Assembly (NCBI GenBank): GCA_020630355.1
Contig: JAHDBO010000078.1
Location: 1 to 8,396, forward strand
Source: Saprospiraceae bacterium
GTDB lineage: Bacteria; Bacteroidota; Bacteroidia; Chitinophagales; Saprospiraceae
Direction: 5' to 3'
DNA: 8,396 nt
In this document: positions 1 through 6,547 of the stretch, piece after piece
How the letters are laid out: each line of letters begins with the position of its first letter
Numbering within the stretch: position 1 is the stretch's first letter
Notes under the pieces: generated by a model
Told to the model about the DNA's origin: nothing
Database searches by the model: none
Seen by the model: the letters and a program-made list of their open reading frames with translations, nothing else
Translations under genes and position numbers: made by a program

Positions 1-134
1 TTGGGTTCATTGACATCTTCTTCCGTCAATCCAGCCCCAGCCATCCAACTTTGTCCAAATACTCTCGGGTGAAACCAAATCCAACCAAGTAACATAATTA
101 ATACTGCGCCAACAGCAATTGCGACATAACTCAT
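1..134 (-). CDS. DUF1761-type small membrane protein (N-terminal part, cut by window edge)
   Basis: The minus strand reads an ATG at 134-132 followed by 44 codons that stay open to the left edge, so only the N-terminus is visible. It begins MSYVAIAVGAVLIMLLGWIW, a transmembrane helix with an uncharged start. Next comes a segment with HPRVFGQSWM and then GLTEEDV. The pattern of a first helix, a W/Y-x-x-P-x-x-FG-x-x-WM segment and a G-L-T-E-E-D motif is typical of DUF1761 proteins, which are small multi-helix membrane proteins of unknown function (usually around 130-150 residues). The family name is recognised from the motif, not from a search. The gene diverges from typA across a 304-base spacer. 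No function is assigned. Confidence 0.72.
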   Translation of the reverse strand, partial: MSYVAIAVGAVLIMLLGWIWFHPRVFGQSWMAGAGLTEEDVNEP

Positions 135-438
135 AATTCGTATTGTTTTAAATTTAGGAATGGAAATAGAACTCTACTAGAATTGTTATAAAAAAGATTA
201 CTAGCACTCCACATAGAGTTCAATACTTGTCTAAATTATAAAAAAAAAACAATTTTCATTAAAACCCAACCCATAATAAACGCTGCTTATTATACACTAT
301 TTCAATCAGTTACAGGTGTTAAATCCTATTTCCATCTTATTTATGAATAGATTAGTGCAACTAAGCCCACTTAATACCATCAATAATTAGCACAGCCCAA
401 CAAAAAAGCCCATCTTTGCGCCAAAATTGGCAGAGGGT
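135..438. other. Divergent intergenic region between the DUF1761 gene and typA
   Basis: This spacer of about 300 bases lies between two gene starts and should hold both promoters. It is AT-rich and includes a run of ten A at 240-249. I see no credible small gene, tRNA or riboswitch. Open frames on the minus strand from about 361 to 669 are antisense to typA and look like shadows. The only promoter-like hit is CATCTTTG at 411-418, one mismatch from the Bacteroidota -7 box TAnnTTTG, with no clear TTG element at the expected distance upstream. I treat it as a weak candidate for the typA promoter. Confidence 0.5.
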
Positions 439-2199
439 ATGGAATCTATAAGAAACATTGCAATCATTGCACACGTCGACCACGGGAAGACCACATTGGT
501 GGATAAAATCATCCACGAATGTAAAGTATTCGATGAGCGTAAGGATACAGGGGAATTGATTTTGGACAATCAAGACCTTGAAAGAGAAAGAGGTATCACG
601 ATTACTTCTAAAAATGTTGCAACAACTTTTAACGGGGTCAAAATCAACATCATTGATACGCCCGGTCACGCCGACTTCGGGGGAGAGGTAGAGCGTGTAT
701 TGAAAATGGCAGACGGGGTATTGCTATTGGTAGATGCTTTTGAAGGGCCGATGCCGCAAACTCGTTTTGTATTGAGCAAAGCCATCGAATTGGGATTGAA
801 ACCAATCCTTGTTGTCAATAAAGTAGATAAAGACAACTGCCGTCCTGAAGATGTACAGGGAGATGTCTTTGACTTGATGTTCAACTTGGATGCCAATGAG
901 GATCAGTTGGACTTCGTGACTTTATTCGGTTCTTCCAAGTATGGCTGGATGAGTACAGACTATAGAGCGCCGACGGATAATATCGTTCCGCTCCTTGAAG
1001 CGGTAATCGCGAATATCCCAGAGGCACCCTATAAAGAAGGAACGCCACAGATGCAAATCACTTCCTTGGATTATTCTAAGTTCACAGGGCGTATTGCAAT
1101 CGGGCGTATATTCAGAGGCGACCTTGAGGCGGGCCAAGATTATATGCTTTGCAAAAAAGATGGTACTAAGAAGAAAGTACGTATCAAAGAGTTGTTTGTG
1201 TTTGAAGGACTAGGAAAAGCAAAAGTACAAAAAGCTCGTAGTGGGGATATTTGTGCAATAGTAGGGATTGATAATTTTGATATTGGAGATACGATTGCTG
1301 ATTTAGAAAATCCCGAAGAACTACCTCATATCGAAGTAGACGAACCTACCATGAGTATGTTGTTCACTATCAATACTTCTCCATTTTTTGGTAAAGAAGG
1401 CAAATTTGTTACTTCTCGGCACATTAGAGAGCGCCTGTACAGAGAGACGGAAAAGAATTTGGCACTCCGAGTGGAAGACTTCGACACAGAGGACAAATTC
1501 AATGTTTATGGTCGTGGCATTCTGCACTTGTCTGTATTGATAGAGACGATGCGACGAGAAGGCTACGAGCTACAAGTGGGAAAACCAGAGGTCATTTACA
1601 AAGAACTTGATGGCAGAAAGTGCGAACCTATAGAAATGCTTGTGGTAGACGTGCCAGAAGATTACGCTGGTAAGGTCATCGAGATGGTCACACAGCGCAA
1701 GGGCATGCTAAAAGTGATGGAACCTAAAGGAGATGTTCAGCATCTTGAATTCGAGATTCCTTCTCGTGGTTTGATAGGTTTAAGAAACAATATGCTAACG
1801 GCTACAGCTGGACAAGCAGTGATTACGCACCGTTTTCTTGCCTATGAGCCATTCAAGGGGGATGTACCCGAAAACAATAAAGGCTCCATCGTATCCGGTA
1901 TGGAAGGGCAAGCCTTGGCCTACGCACTCAACCGACTGCAAGATAGAGGGAAATTCTTCATCGATCCTGGGGAAAAAGTATATAAGGGTCAAGTGATTGG
2001 AGAGAATACCCGAGGGGGCGACTTAGAGGTCAACGTCATCAAAGGGAAGAAGCTGACCAATATGCGTGCAGCGGGATCGGATGACAATATGAAATTGGCG
2101 CCAAAAATAAAATTCTCTTTGGAAGAAGCTATGGAATACATTCGTCAAGACGAATACCTTGAGGTTACACCTGCTAGCTTAAGAATGAGGAAGATTTAA
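439..2199 (+). CDS. typA: Ribosome-associated translational GTPase TypA/BipA
   Basis: TypA is a cytoplasmic GTPase of the EF-G/LepA class that binds the ribosome and supports growth under stress or cold and 50S assembly. From the ATG at 439 the protein has 586 residues. G1 is AHVDHGKT (11-18), switch I RGITI (51-55), G3 DTPGH (73-77), G4 NKVD (127-130), and the G5 position is SSK (165-167), as in other Bacteroidota TypA. The EF-Tu domain 2-like beta barrel lies at about 200-295, the EF-G III/V-like domains at about 300-475, and the TypA-specific C-terminal domain from about 476, with KLTNMRAAGSDD near 538-549. A TTG at 427 would add four residues (MAEG). ATG 439 is preferred because the family normally starts one to four residues before RNIAIIAHVDHGKTT. 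The protein stops right after LRMRKI and lacks the short charged tail (YLTENDRRR-like) usual in the family. Confidence 0.97.
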   Translation: MESIRNIAIIAHVDHGKTTLVDKIIHECKVFDERKDTGELILDNQDLERERGITITSKNVATTFNGVKINIIDTPGHADFGGEVERVLKMADGVLLLVDAFEGPMPQTRFVLSKAIELGLKPILVVNKVDKDNCRPEDVQGDVFDLMFNLDANEDQLDFVTLFGSSKYGWMSTDYRAPTDNIVPLLEAVIANIPEAPYKEGTPQMQITSLDYSKFTGRIAIGRIFRGDLEAGQDYMLCKKDGTKKKVRIKELFVFEGLGKAKVQKARSGDICAIVGIDNFDIGDTIADLENPEELPHIEVDEPTMSMLFTINTSPFFGKEGKFVTSRHIRERLYRETEKNLALRVEDFDTEDKFNVYGRGILHLSVLIETMRREGYELQVGKPEVIYKELDGRKCEPIEMLVVDVPEDYAGKVIEMVTQRKGMLKVMEPKGDVQHLEFEIPSRGLIGLRNNMLTATAGQAVITHRFLAYEPFKGDVPENNKGSIVSGMEGQALAYALNRLQDRGKFFIDPGEKVYKGQVIGENTRGGDLEVNVIKGKKLTNMRAAGSDDNMKLAPKIKFSLEEAMEYIRQDEYLEVTPASLRMRKI

Positions 2200-2219
2200 A
2201 AACATTTCTCAAAACCGAA

Positions 2220-2260
2220 AAAGCATCTATCGCCTATTGCGATAGATGCTTTCCTATTTT
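2220..2260. terminator. Hairpin terminator between convergent typA and the small peptide gene
   Basis: Positions 2221-2233 (AAGCATCTATCGC) pair perfectly with 2239-2251, leaving a 5-base loop; A2220 and T2252 add a fourteenth pair. On the plus strand the stem is followed by a T-rich stretch (CCTATTTTTTG), which suits rho-independent termination of typA, whose stop is about 20 bases upstream. On the minus strand the stem is followed by TTTTCGGTTTTG, so the same hairpin can terminate the convergent peptide gene, whose stop is about 30 bases away. Two-way use is inferred from geometry. Confidence 0.85.
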
Positions 2261-2281
2261 TTGTTAATACTTTTCTAGCAT

Positions 2282-2446
2282 TTAAGAGGGTAAAAAACCT
2301 CCGAACCCACTCCAGAAACTTTTCTTTTCTTGAGCTACATCTGTTTTCTTACCACCTTTTAACTTGGACATTTTACCCTTGTCCAGTACTTTACCTCCAA
2401 GATTTTTACGGAGATCTTTTAGACTTGTCTTGTCTTTTTTTCTCAT
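2282..2446 (-). CDS. 54-residue peptide with a double-glycine-type leader (candidate bacteriocin or signal-peptide precursor)
   Basis: The minus-strand ATG at 2446-2444 opens a frame of 54 codons ending in TAA at 2284-2282. The N-terminal part is very basic (starts MRKKDKTSLKDLRKNLGG). Residues 21-32 are LDKGKMSKLKGG. Counting the second Gly (32) as -1 puts Leu at -12, Met at -7 and Leu at -4, the hydrophobic spacing of double-glycine leaders that peptidase-containing ABC transporters (C39) cut. The usual acidic -8 residue is Lys here. Cleavage would release 22 residues that begin KKTDVAQEKK and end SFWSGFGGFLPS. There is no cysteine, so no disulfide or lanthionine ring is possible. A TATATTTG box lies 31 bases upstream of the ATG, and a hairpin terminator follows. 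I do not recognise an exact family, and no transporter, immunity or modification gene lies in the window. A basic nucleic-acid-binding small protein is the main alternative. It is probably a real gene given the composition, promoter box and terminator. Confidence 0.62.
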   Translation of the reverse strand: MRKKDKTSLKDLRKNLGGKVLDKGKMSKLKGGKKTDVAQEKKSFWSGFGGFLPS

Positions 2447-2673
2447 AATATCTGAAAATTATTGGGGTCACTATTTTCAAATATAAAGTAAATTATTGGA
2501 AGTATAAAGTTTACATTAAACATTCCAGTTATATATCAAGTCTGTTTGATTGAATAATAATCAATATAATTATAAAATATCTTTCACTAATTATTAACCA
2601 AATCAATAAACATTTAATAATATTCAATATAAATCAAAAACGACTACCAATTAGTAATAAAAAAATATAACAA
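2447..2673. other. AT-rich spacer between the LytTR gene and the peptide gene
   Basis: This 227-base stretch lies downstream of the LytTR regulator and upstream of the peptide gene, both on the minus strand. It is extremely AT-rich and contains no ATG-started small gene that I can support. It holds the TATATTTG box (2478-2485), a direct repeat TATAAAGT at 2482-2489 and 2503-2510 (21 bases start to start), and an inverted pair TTGATT (2546-2551) / AATCAA (2559-2564). No strong GC hairpin follows the LytTR stop, so read-through from the regulator into the peptide gene cannot be excluded. Confidence 0.5.
2478..2485 (-). promoter_or_regulatory. Candidate Bacteroidota -7 box (TATATTTG) of the peptide gene
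   Basis: Read on the minus strand this is TATATTTG, an exact match to the Bacteroidota -7 consensus TAnnTTTG. It ends 31 bases before the ATG of the 54-residue peptide gene. I see no convincing TTTG/TTG -33 element 19-21 bases further upstream, and the region is very AT-rich, so a chance match is possible. Confidence 0.4.
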
Positions 2674-3456
2674 TCAAGAGGTGGTTAATTGCAATTGTTT
2701 CAAAGTATCCATGAATAATGCCCGCCTTCTACGTGACACGTCTATTTTCATTCCATCTTCCATTAGCAGGTATCCTCCATCCCCTTTAACAAAGCGGTCA
2801 ATGAAATTCATATTTACCAAGTGGCTTTTATGTACCCGATAAAAATTCATTGGAGATAGGAGTGTCTCGTATTCTTTTATGGTCTTAGAAATGGTAATTC
2901 GTTGAGTTTTGCCATCTTTCCCAACCATAAACACATGGGTATAATTGTCTTCCCCCTCACATCGGATGATGTCTTTTATATTGACAAAATAAATACCGTC
3001 GGTGGCATAAATACACATTTTTTCAAAAGCATTGGGCTTGCTATAATTTTGATTCAAGATATCCAAACGCCTTTTCATCATGCGAGGTTTCGAATGGCTC
3101 AGGCGGTTCACGGTATCCACTAAATCGTCTGGATTGATTGGCTTCAGCAAGTATCCTATGGCACTATACCTAAAAGCATCGACGGCAAATCGGTTATAAG
3201 CCGTAGCAAAAATGACTTCAAAGTCAATTTCGTCCACTTGCTCCAACATTTGAAAACTCAGGCCATCTTTTAGACGAATATCCAAAAACATGACATCTAT
3301 CTCCAAATCACTATTAATCAGTTCAAGTCCTTGTTGCACACTTTCTCCCTCCCCTACTACCTGGATTAAATCACTGCAATACTTTCCTAGGAGGTTTTTA
3401 AGGTTTTCACGACTATCCAATTCATCCTCAATAATGACCGCTTTTAAAACCGACAT
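2674..3456 (-). CDS. LytTR-family response regulator
   Basis: This 260-residue protein has two domains. The receiver domain (about 3-122) has the acidic pair E10/D11, phosphoacceptor D59 in FLDIRLKDG, T85 and K105 in LLKP, so all residues for phosphorylation are present. A linker with basic residues (about 123-143) leads to a LytTR DNA-binding domain (about 145-252) with the signature FYRVHKSHLVN (205-215) and the closing DVSRRRR (239-245). It is a cytoplasmic transcription factor of the LytR/AgrA type, which binds direct repeats spaced about two helical turns apart. In Bacteroidota such genes usually sit beside a LytS-type histidine kinase; none is present on either side here, so its kinase must be elsewhere. 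The start is an ATG 56 bases after the stop of the DoxX-like gene, which allows co-transcription. Targets are unknown. The peptide gene downstream is a candidate by position only. Confidence 0.93.
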   Translation of the reverse strand: MSVLKAVIIEDELDSRENLKNLLGKYCSDLIQVVGEGESVQQGLELINSDLEIDVMFLDIRLKDGLSFQMLEQVDEIDFEVIFATAYNRFAVDAFRYSAIGYLLKPINPDDLVDTVNRLSHSKPRMMKRRLDILNQNYSKPNAFEKMCIYATDGIYFVNIKDIIRCEGEDNYTHVFMVGKDGKTQRITISKTIKEYETLLSPMNFYRVHKSHLVNMNFIDRFVKGDGGYLLMEDGMKIDVSRRRRALFMDTLKQLQLTTS

Positions 3457-3512
3457 ACTTTCATCGTTGCGCCTGTACGAACGTCTTTGAGTGTTCTATC
3501 CTACAGGCAGGG

Positions 3513-3926
3513 TTACTTAATCTTTGTTGTCGCAAATAGCCTCTTGATGCTGTACTTGCCACTGCCATAGGCAGCGACCATCAGCAACCCTCCAAATATA
3601 GCCATATTTTTCATAAAAGAGACGAGTTGCGCTTGCTGTTCTCCGTCAGGTGCATCCCAAAAATTGTGATAATACATCGTTGCAGGTATTAAAAATATCA
3701 TCAATATGACTGCTCCTAACTTCACCCTATAACCCAGCAAAATTAATGCCCCTCCTAATATGTTACCAACAATAGATAAGACAATAAAGAATTTTGGCAG
3801 CAGTTCCCAACCATTCCCAATTAATTCATCTACGGTTCGGTCAAAATTGCTCAGCATACTGGCCGTCATTGCCAAAAATATAAAGCTGATAAAAAAGCGT
3901 GCGAGTAAATCTAAAATATCTTTCAT
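3513..3926 (-). CDS. DoxX-like four-helix inner-membrane protein
   Basis: This 137-residue protein starts MKDILDLLARFFISFIFL and has four predicted membrane helices at about 6-25, 43-65, 69-86 and 105-121. The features that suggest DoxX are the LLAR-F-I-FIFL start, GNILGGALILLGYRVKLGAV (54-73), the FLIPATMYYHNFW segment (78-90) and FMKNMAIFGGLLMV (104-117). DoxX-family proteins are small integral membrane proteins, some linked to quinone or thiosulfate oxidation or to oxidative-stress complexes. Most Bacteroidota copies have no known job, and none is assigned here. Length is normal for the family. It lies between waaA (83-base gap) and the LytTR gene (56-base gap) on the same strand, so the three may share a transcript. 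Nothing in the sequence proves this. Confidence 0.9.
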   Translation of the reverse strand: MKDILDLLARFFISFIFLAMTASMLSNFDRTVDELIGNGWELLPKFFIVLSIVGNILGGALILLGYRVKLGAVILMIFLIPATMYYHNFWDAPDGEQQAQLVSFMKNMAIFGGLLMVAAYGSGKYSIKRLFATTKIK

Positions 3927-4009
3927 GGTAAAATTACATTTAAGCCCGAAGATACTAGCTCAAAGCATAAACTGCATCGTCTATTCGCCTAAATCTTCCA
4001 AAAGGAAGG

Positions 4010-5257
4010 TCAGCCCTCTTGCAGTAGTGTTATTAATTTATCAAAAACTTGCTGGCTTGCGCCTTGGTTTTTTTCGATGTAGCGATAAGCCTTATCAGAG
4101 GCAATTTGCCAGTATTCCTTATTAGAAAGCTTATCTATTGCCTTTTTCAGTTCTTCTGAATTTTTGATAGAAAATCCTCCACCAGAAGCTACCAAAGCCT
4201 TGGCTTCTTCAAATCTCCCATGTTTTGGCCCAAAAACAACGGGTTTTTTGAAAGCAATAGGTTCTAGCGTGTTATGAATACCAGCACCAAATCCACCGCC
4301 GATATAAGTCAGATAAGCATAGCGATAAAGCTGGTTCAGCATACCGACATTATCTACAATAAGAATGTTGGATTGTGCCAATTGACCCTCCTCCTCTAAT
4401 TCGGAATAGCGTAAATAGGGCAATTTGATTTGTTTTACTAAGCGTTCTATATTCTTGTTTTGAATATCATGCGGAGCAATCAGCAACTTCCAATTTTCAC
4501 ACCTTTTTCTGTCAAACACTTTGAGCAACAATGCTTCATCTTCTTTCCAAGTGCTGCCTGCCACCATTAGTTTATGACCGCTTGCAAATCGCTCCAACCA
4601 AGGAAAGTTTTTATTCTCAGAAGCAATCTTAACAACACGGTCTATCCTAGTATCTCCAGATACCCTTACATTTTCAAAACCCTGTCTTTTCAATAATGCC
4701 CCACTTTCTTCGTTTTGGACAAAAACCTGCTCGAAACCTTTCAAAACCCTAGTAAAGTATTTGCCGTAAGGCCTAAAAAAATACTGCCCCTCCCTGAATA
4801 ATGCAGAGAAAAGCACAATGGGGATTTTTCGCTCTTGTAAGGCCTTCAGGTAATTGAACCATAAATCATACTTGACAAACAGGGCTATATCAGGCTGGAT
4901 TAGTGCTAGGAATTGTTTGGCATTGGAACGGGTATCAGCAGGCAAGTAGTAGACGACATCAGCGCCGTCGTAATTCTTGCGGATTTCGTAGCCTGAAGGG
5001 GAAAAAAAGGTAAGTATAATATAGAATTTCCCCGTATTGTTCAGTAGCTCCAAGACGGGTCTTCCTTGCTCAAATTCTCCTAAGGACGAACAGTGCATCC
5101 AGACCACTTTTTTTGATGTATCTACCTTTTCTATCTGCTGCCGTACCCGCCCTGACACCCATTGTTTCGCTTTTTCGTTGAATGGACTCAACAAACGAAT
5201 TATAAGAGCATACGCTCTAATAGAAAAACCATATAAGAACCAAACAATTGTCTCCAA
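4010..5257 (-). CDS. waaA: 3-deoxy-D-manno-octulosonic acid (Kdo) transferase, GT30
   Basis: WaaA (KdtA) transfers Kdo from CMP-Kdo to the lipid A precursor at the cytoplasmic face of the inner membrane, an essential early step of LPS core synthesis. The 415-residue length is typical. A hydrophobic N-terminus (about 4-24) should anchor it to the membrane. The N-terminal acceptor domain has HCSSLGEFEQGRPVLE (55-70) with the expected catalytic Glu61. The C-terminal GT-B domain has AGSTWKEDE (233-241), APHD (261-264) and the donor-site stretch with GGGFGAGIHNTLEP (320-333) and VFGPKHGRFEEA (341-352). The start is a TTG: no ATG occurs between it and the in-frame TAG at 5287-5285, and the next Met (54) would remove the anchor and most of the acceptor domain entry. 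Whether it adds one or two Kdo units cannot be read from sequence. It diverges from rfbB. Confidence 0.95.
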   Translation of the reverse strand: METIVWFLYGFSIRAYALIIRLLSPFNEKAKQWVSGRVRQQIEKVDTSKKVVWMHCSSLGEFEQGRPVLELLNNTGKFYIILTFFSPSGYEIRKNYDGADVVYYLPADTRSNAKQFLALIQPDIALFVKYDLWFNYLKALQERKIPIVLFSALFREGQYFFRPYGKYFTRVLKGFEQVFVQNEESGALLKRQGFENVRVSGDTRIDRVVKIASENKNFPWLERFASGHKLMVAGSTWKEDEALLLKVFDRKRCENWKLLIAPHDIQNKNIERLVKQIKLPYLRYSELEEEGQLAQSNILIVDNVGMLNQLYRYAYLTYIGGGFGAGIHNTLEPIAFKKPVVFGPKHGRFEEAKALVASGGGFSIKNSEELKKAIDKLSNKEYWQIASDKAYRYIEKNQGASQQVFDKLITLLQEG

Positions 5258-5370
5258 GCTGCGTAAATTAATCGAGCTGTAAAGCTACACAACATAAAAA
5301 ACTTAAAGCCCTTTATATCATATAAACTACTTGCTTCAACATAACTTTTCGTTTTCTTGAATTTTTAGGC

Positions 5371-5378
5371 TTACTTTG
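5371..5378 (+). promoter_or_regulatory. Candidate -7 box of rfbB (TTACTTTG)
   Basis: TTACTTTG differs by one base from the Bacteroidota -7 consensus TAnnTTTG and is followed by CA, as is common in this phylum. It lies 32 bases before the rfbB ATG, almost the same distance as the box of the peptide gene. The -33 element is not clear. This is the best candidate within the 153-base waaA-rfbB divergent spacer; I found no comparable box for waaA. Confidence 0.35.
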
Positions 5379-5410
5379 CACTCGTTCCTAACAAATTTTA
5401 AATCACCAAG

Positions 5411-6457
5411 ATGTCAAAGAATATTTTGATAACGGGAGGAGCTGGTTTTATAGGTTCCCACGTCATTCGACTTTTTGTCAATAGCTATGAAGATTATAAT
5501 ATTGTCAACCTCGACTTGCTGACTTATGCGGGCAATCTGGAAAACCTAACAGACATTAAAGATGCGCCCAATTATACTTTCGTGAAAGGAGATATTTGTG
5601 ATGCCGATTTGATGGATCAATTATTTGAAGAACATCAAATCAATGCAGTGATCCACCTCGCAGCAGAGTCGCATGTTGACCGTTCCATTACGGACCCATT
5701 GAGTTTTATCAGGACAAATATTTTTGGAACAGCTACCCTACTCAATACCGCTCGTAAATATTGGAAAGGGAGAGAAGATGTGTTATTTTATCATGTATCT
5801 ACGGATGAGGTTTACGGAACTTTGGGCGAGACTGGTTTATTTACCGAAGCTACTTCTTACGACCCTCGTTCGCCTTATTCCGCTTCAAAGGCAAGTTCGG
5901 ACCACCTCGTAAGAGCCTACTATCATACTTATGATTTGCCTGTGGTCTTATCCAACTGCTCCAATAATTATGGCCCGAATCAGTTTCCAGAAAAATTGAT
6001 TCCGCTCATCATCAACAATATCAAGCACAATAAACAGCTTCCTATTTATGGTGATGGAAAATATACAAGAGATTGGCTTTGGGTAAAAGATCATGCCGAA
6101 GCGATTGACCTTATCTTCCATCAAGGCGCTGTAGGAGAAACCTACAATATCGGTGGACATAATGAATGGAAAAACATCGACTTAGTGGAGTTGCTCTGTG
6201 ATTTGATGGATGAGAAATTGGGTCGACCGCAAGGGGAAGCTCGAAAGCTTATCACCTTCATCAAAGACCGCCCAGGGCACGACCGTCGCTATGCTATTGA
6301 TGCTGCTAAAATCCAAGATGCCTTAGGTTGGACACCTTCCCTCAACACGCAGGAAGGCATGACCGAAACCATCAAATGGTATCTTGACAATGAGCAGTGG
6401 ATGGAAAATGTCACTTCAGGTGAGTATCAGAAATATTATGATGATCAGTATGCTTAG
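5411..6457 (+). CDS. rfbB: dTDP-glucose 4,6-dehydratase
   Basis: RfbB (RmlB) is a cytoplasmic NAD-dependent short-chain dehydrogenase/reductase of the extended type. It converts dTDP-D-glucose to dTDP-4-keto-6-deoxy-D-glucose, the branch point for dTDP-L-rhamnose and other deoxysugars of LPS and glycans. The 348 residues show the Rossmann motif GGAGFIGSH (9-17), AAESHVDRSI (84-93), and the catalytic set T131-D132-E133 with Y156 and K160 (YSASK). Also present are NNYGPNQFPEKLIPL (185-199) in the sugar-nucleotide site, RDWLWVKDH (220-228) and RPGHDRRYAID (287-297). All key residues are present and the length is standard. The ATG at 5411 gives the usual short N-terminus before ILITGG. The partner genes rfbA, rfbC and rfbD are not next to it, so it is either a stand-alone copy or separated from the rest of its pathway. 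A palindromic terminator follows. Confidence 0.96.
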   Translation: MSKNILITGGAGFIGSHVIRLFVNSYEDYNIVNLDLLTYAGNLENLTDIKDAPNYTFVKGDICDADLMDQLFEEHQINAVIHLAAESHVDRSITDPLSFIRTNIFGTATLLNTARKYWKGREDVLFYHVSTDEVYGTLGETGLFTEATSYDPRSPYSASKASSDHLVRAYYHTYDLPVVLSNCSNNYGPNQFPEKLIPLIINNIKHNKQLPIYGDGKYTRDWLWVKDHAEAIDLIFHQGAVGETYNIGGHNEWKNIDLVELLCDLMDEKLGRPQGEARKLITFIKDRPGHDRRYAIDAAKIQDALGWTPSLNTQEGMTETIKWYLDNEQWMENVTSGEYQKYYDDQYA

Positions 6458-6467
6458 GCATAAATCA

Positions 6468-6481
6468 TGAGTGATGAGTGA
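6468..6481. repeat. Two tandem copies of the heptamer TGAGTGA
   Basis: TGAGTGA occurs at 6468-6474 and again directly at 6475-6481, just after the rfbB stop. Two copies alone are minor, but the unit length matches the heptamer arrays seen on the other side of mltG. Confidence 0.6.
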
Positions 6482-6507
6482 TTTTCAAAAAAAGGATCTA
6501 TTTGTAA

Positions 6508-6547
6508 AACAAGAAAGCCGAATCGCATGCGATTCGGCTTTCTTGTT
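6508..6547. terminator. Perfect 40-base palindrome, two-way terminator for rfbB and mltG
   Basis: Each base from 6508 to 6527 pairs with its partner from 6528 to 6547, giving 20-base arms with no mismatch and the centre GCATGC. As RNA this gives a hairpin of about 18 pairs with a tetraloop. The lower part of the stem is A/T-rich and the core is GCCGAATCGC. On the minus strand it is followed by TTAC after AACAAG/CTTGTT pairing, giving a TTGTTTTAC tail; on the plus strand by ATTTCTG. It lies 50 bases after the rfbB stop and overlaps the first two bases of the complemented mltG stop codon (6546-6548). Confidence 0.9.

Noticed and set aside
302..316. Bases resembling a LytTR half-site (ATCAGTTAC) upstream of typA
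   Set aside because: Only a single half-site with no second copy at two-turn spacing, and far from the LytTR gene.
427..438. TTG at 427 as the typA start
   Set aside because: It adds MAEG before a Met that matches the usual family N-terminus; ATG 439 is the simpler start.
361..669. Minus-strand open frames opposite the start of typA (also 387-569)
   Set aside because: They lie antisense to a strongly conserved gene and encode no recognisable motif; they are shadow frames.
3995..4008. CTTCC-AAAA-GGAAG hairpin right after the waaA stop
   Set aside because: Only five pairs and no T-tract after it on the minus strand; too weak to call a terminator.
5037..5282. Plus-strand frame of 81 codons opposite waaA
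   Set aside because: Antisense to the conserved N-terminal domain of waaA and without motifs.
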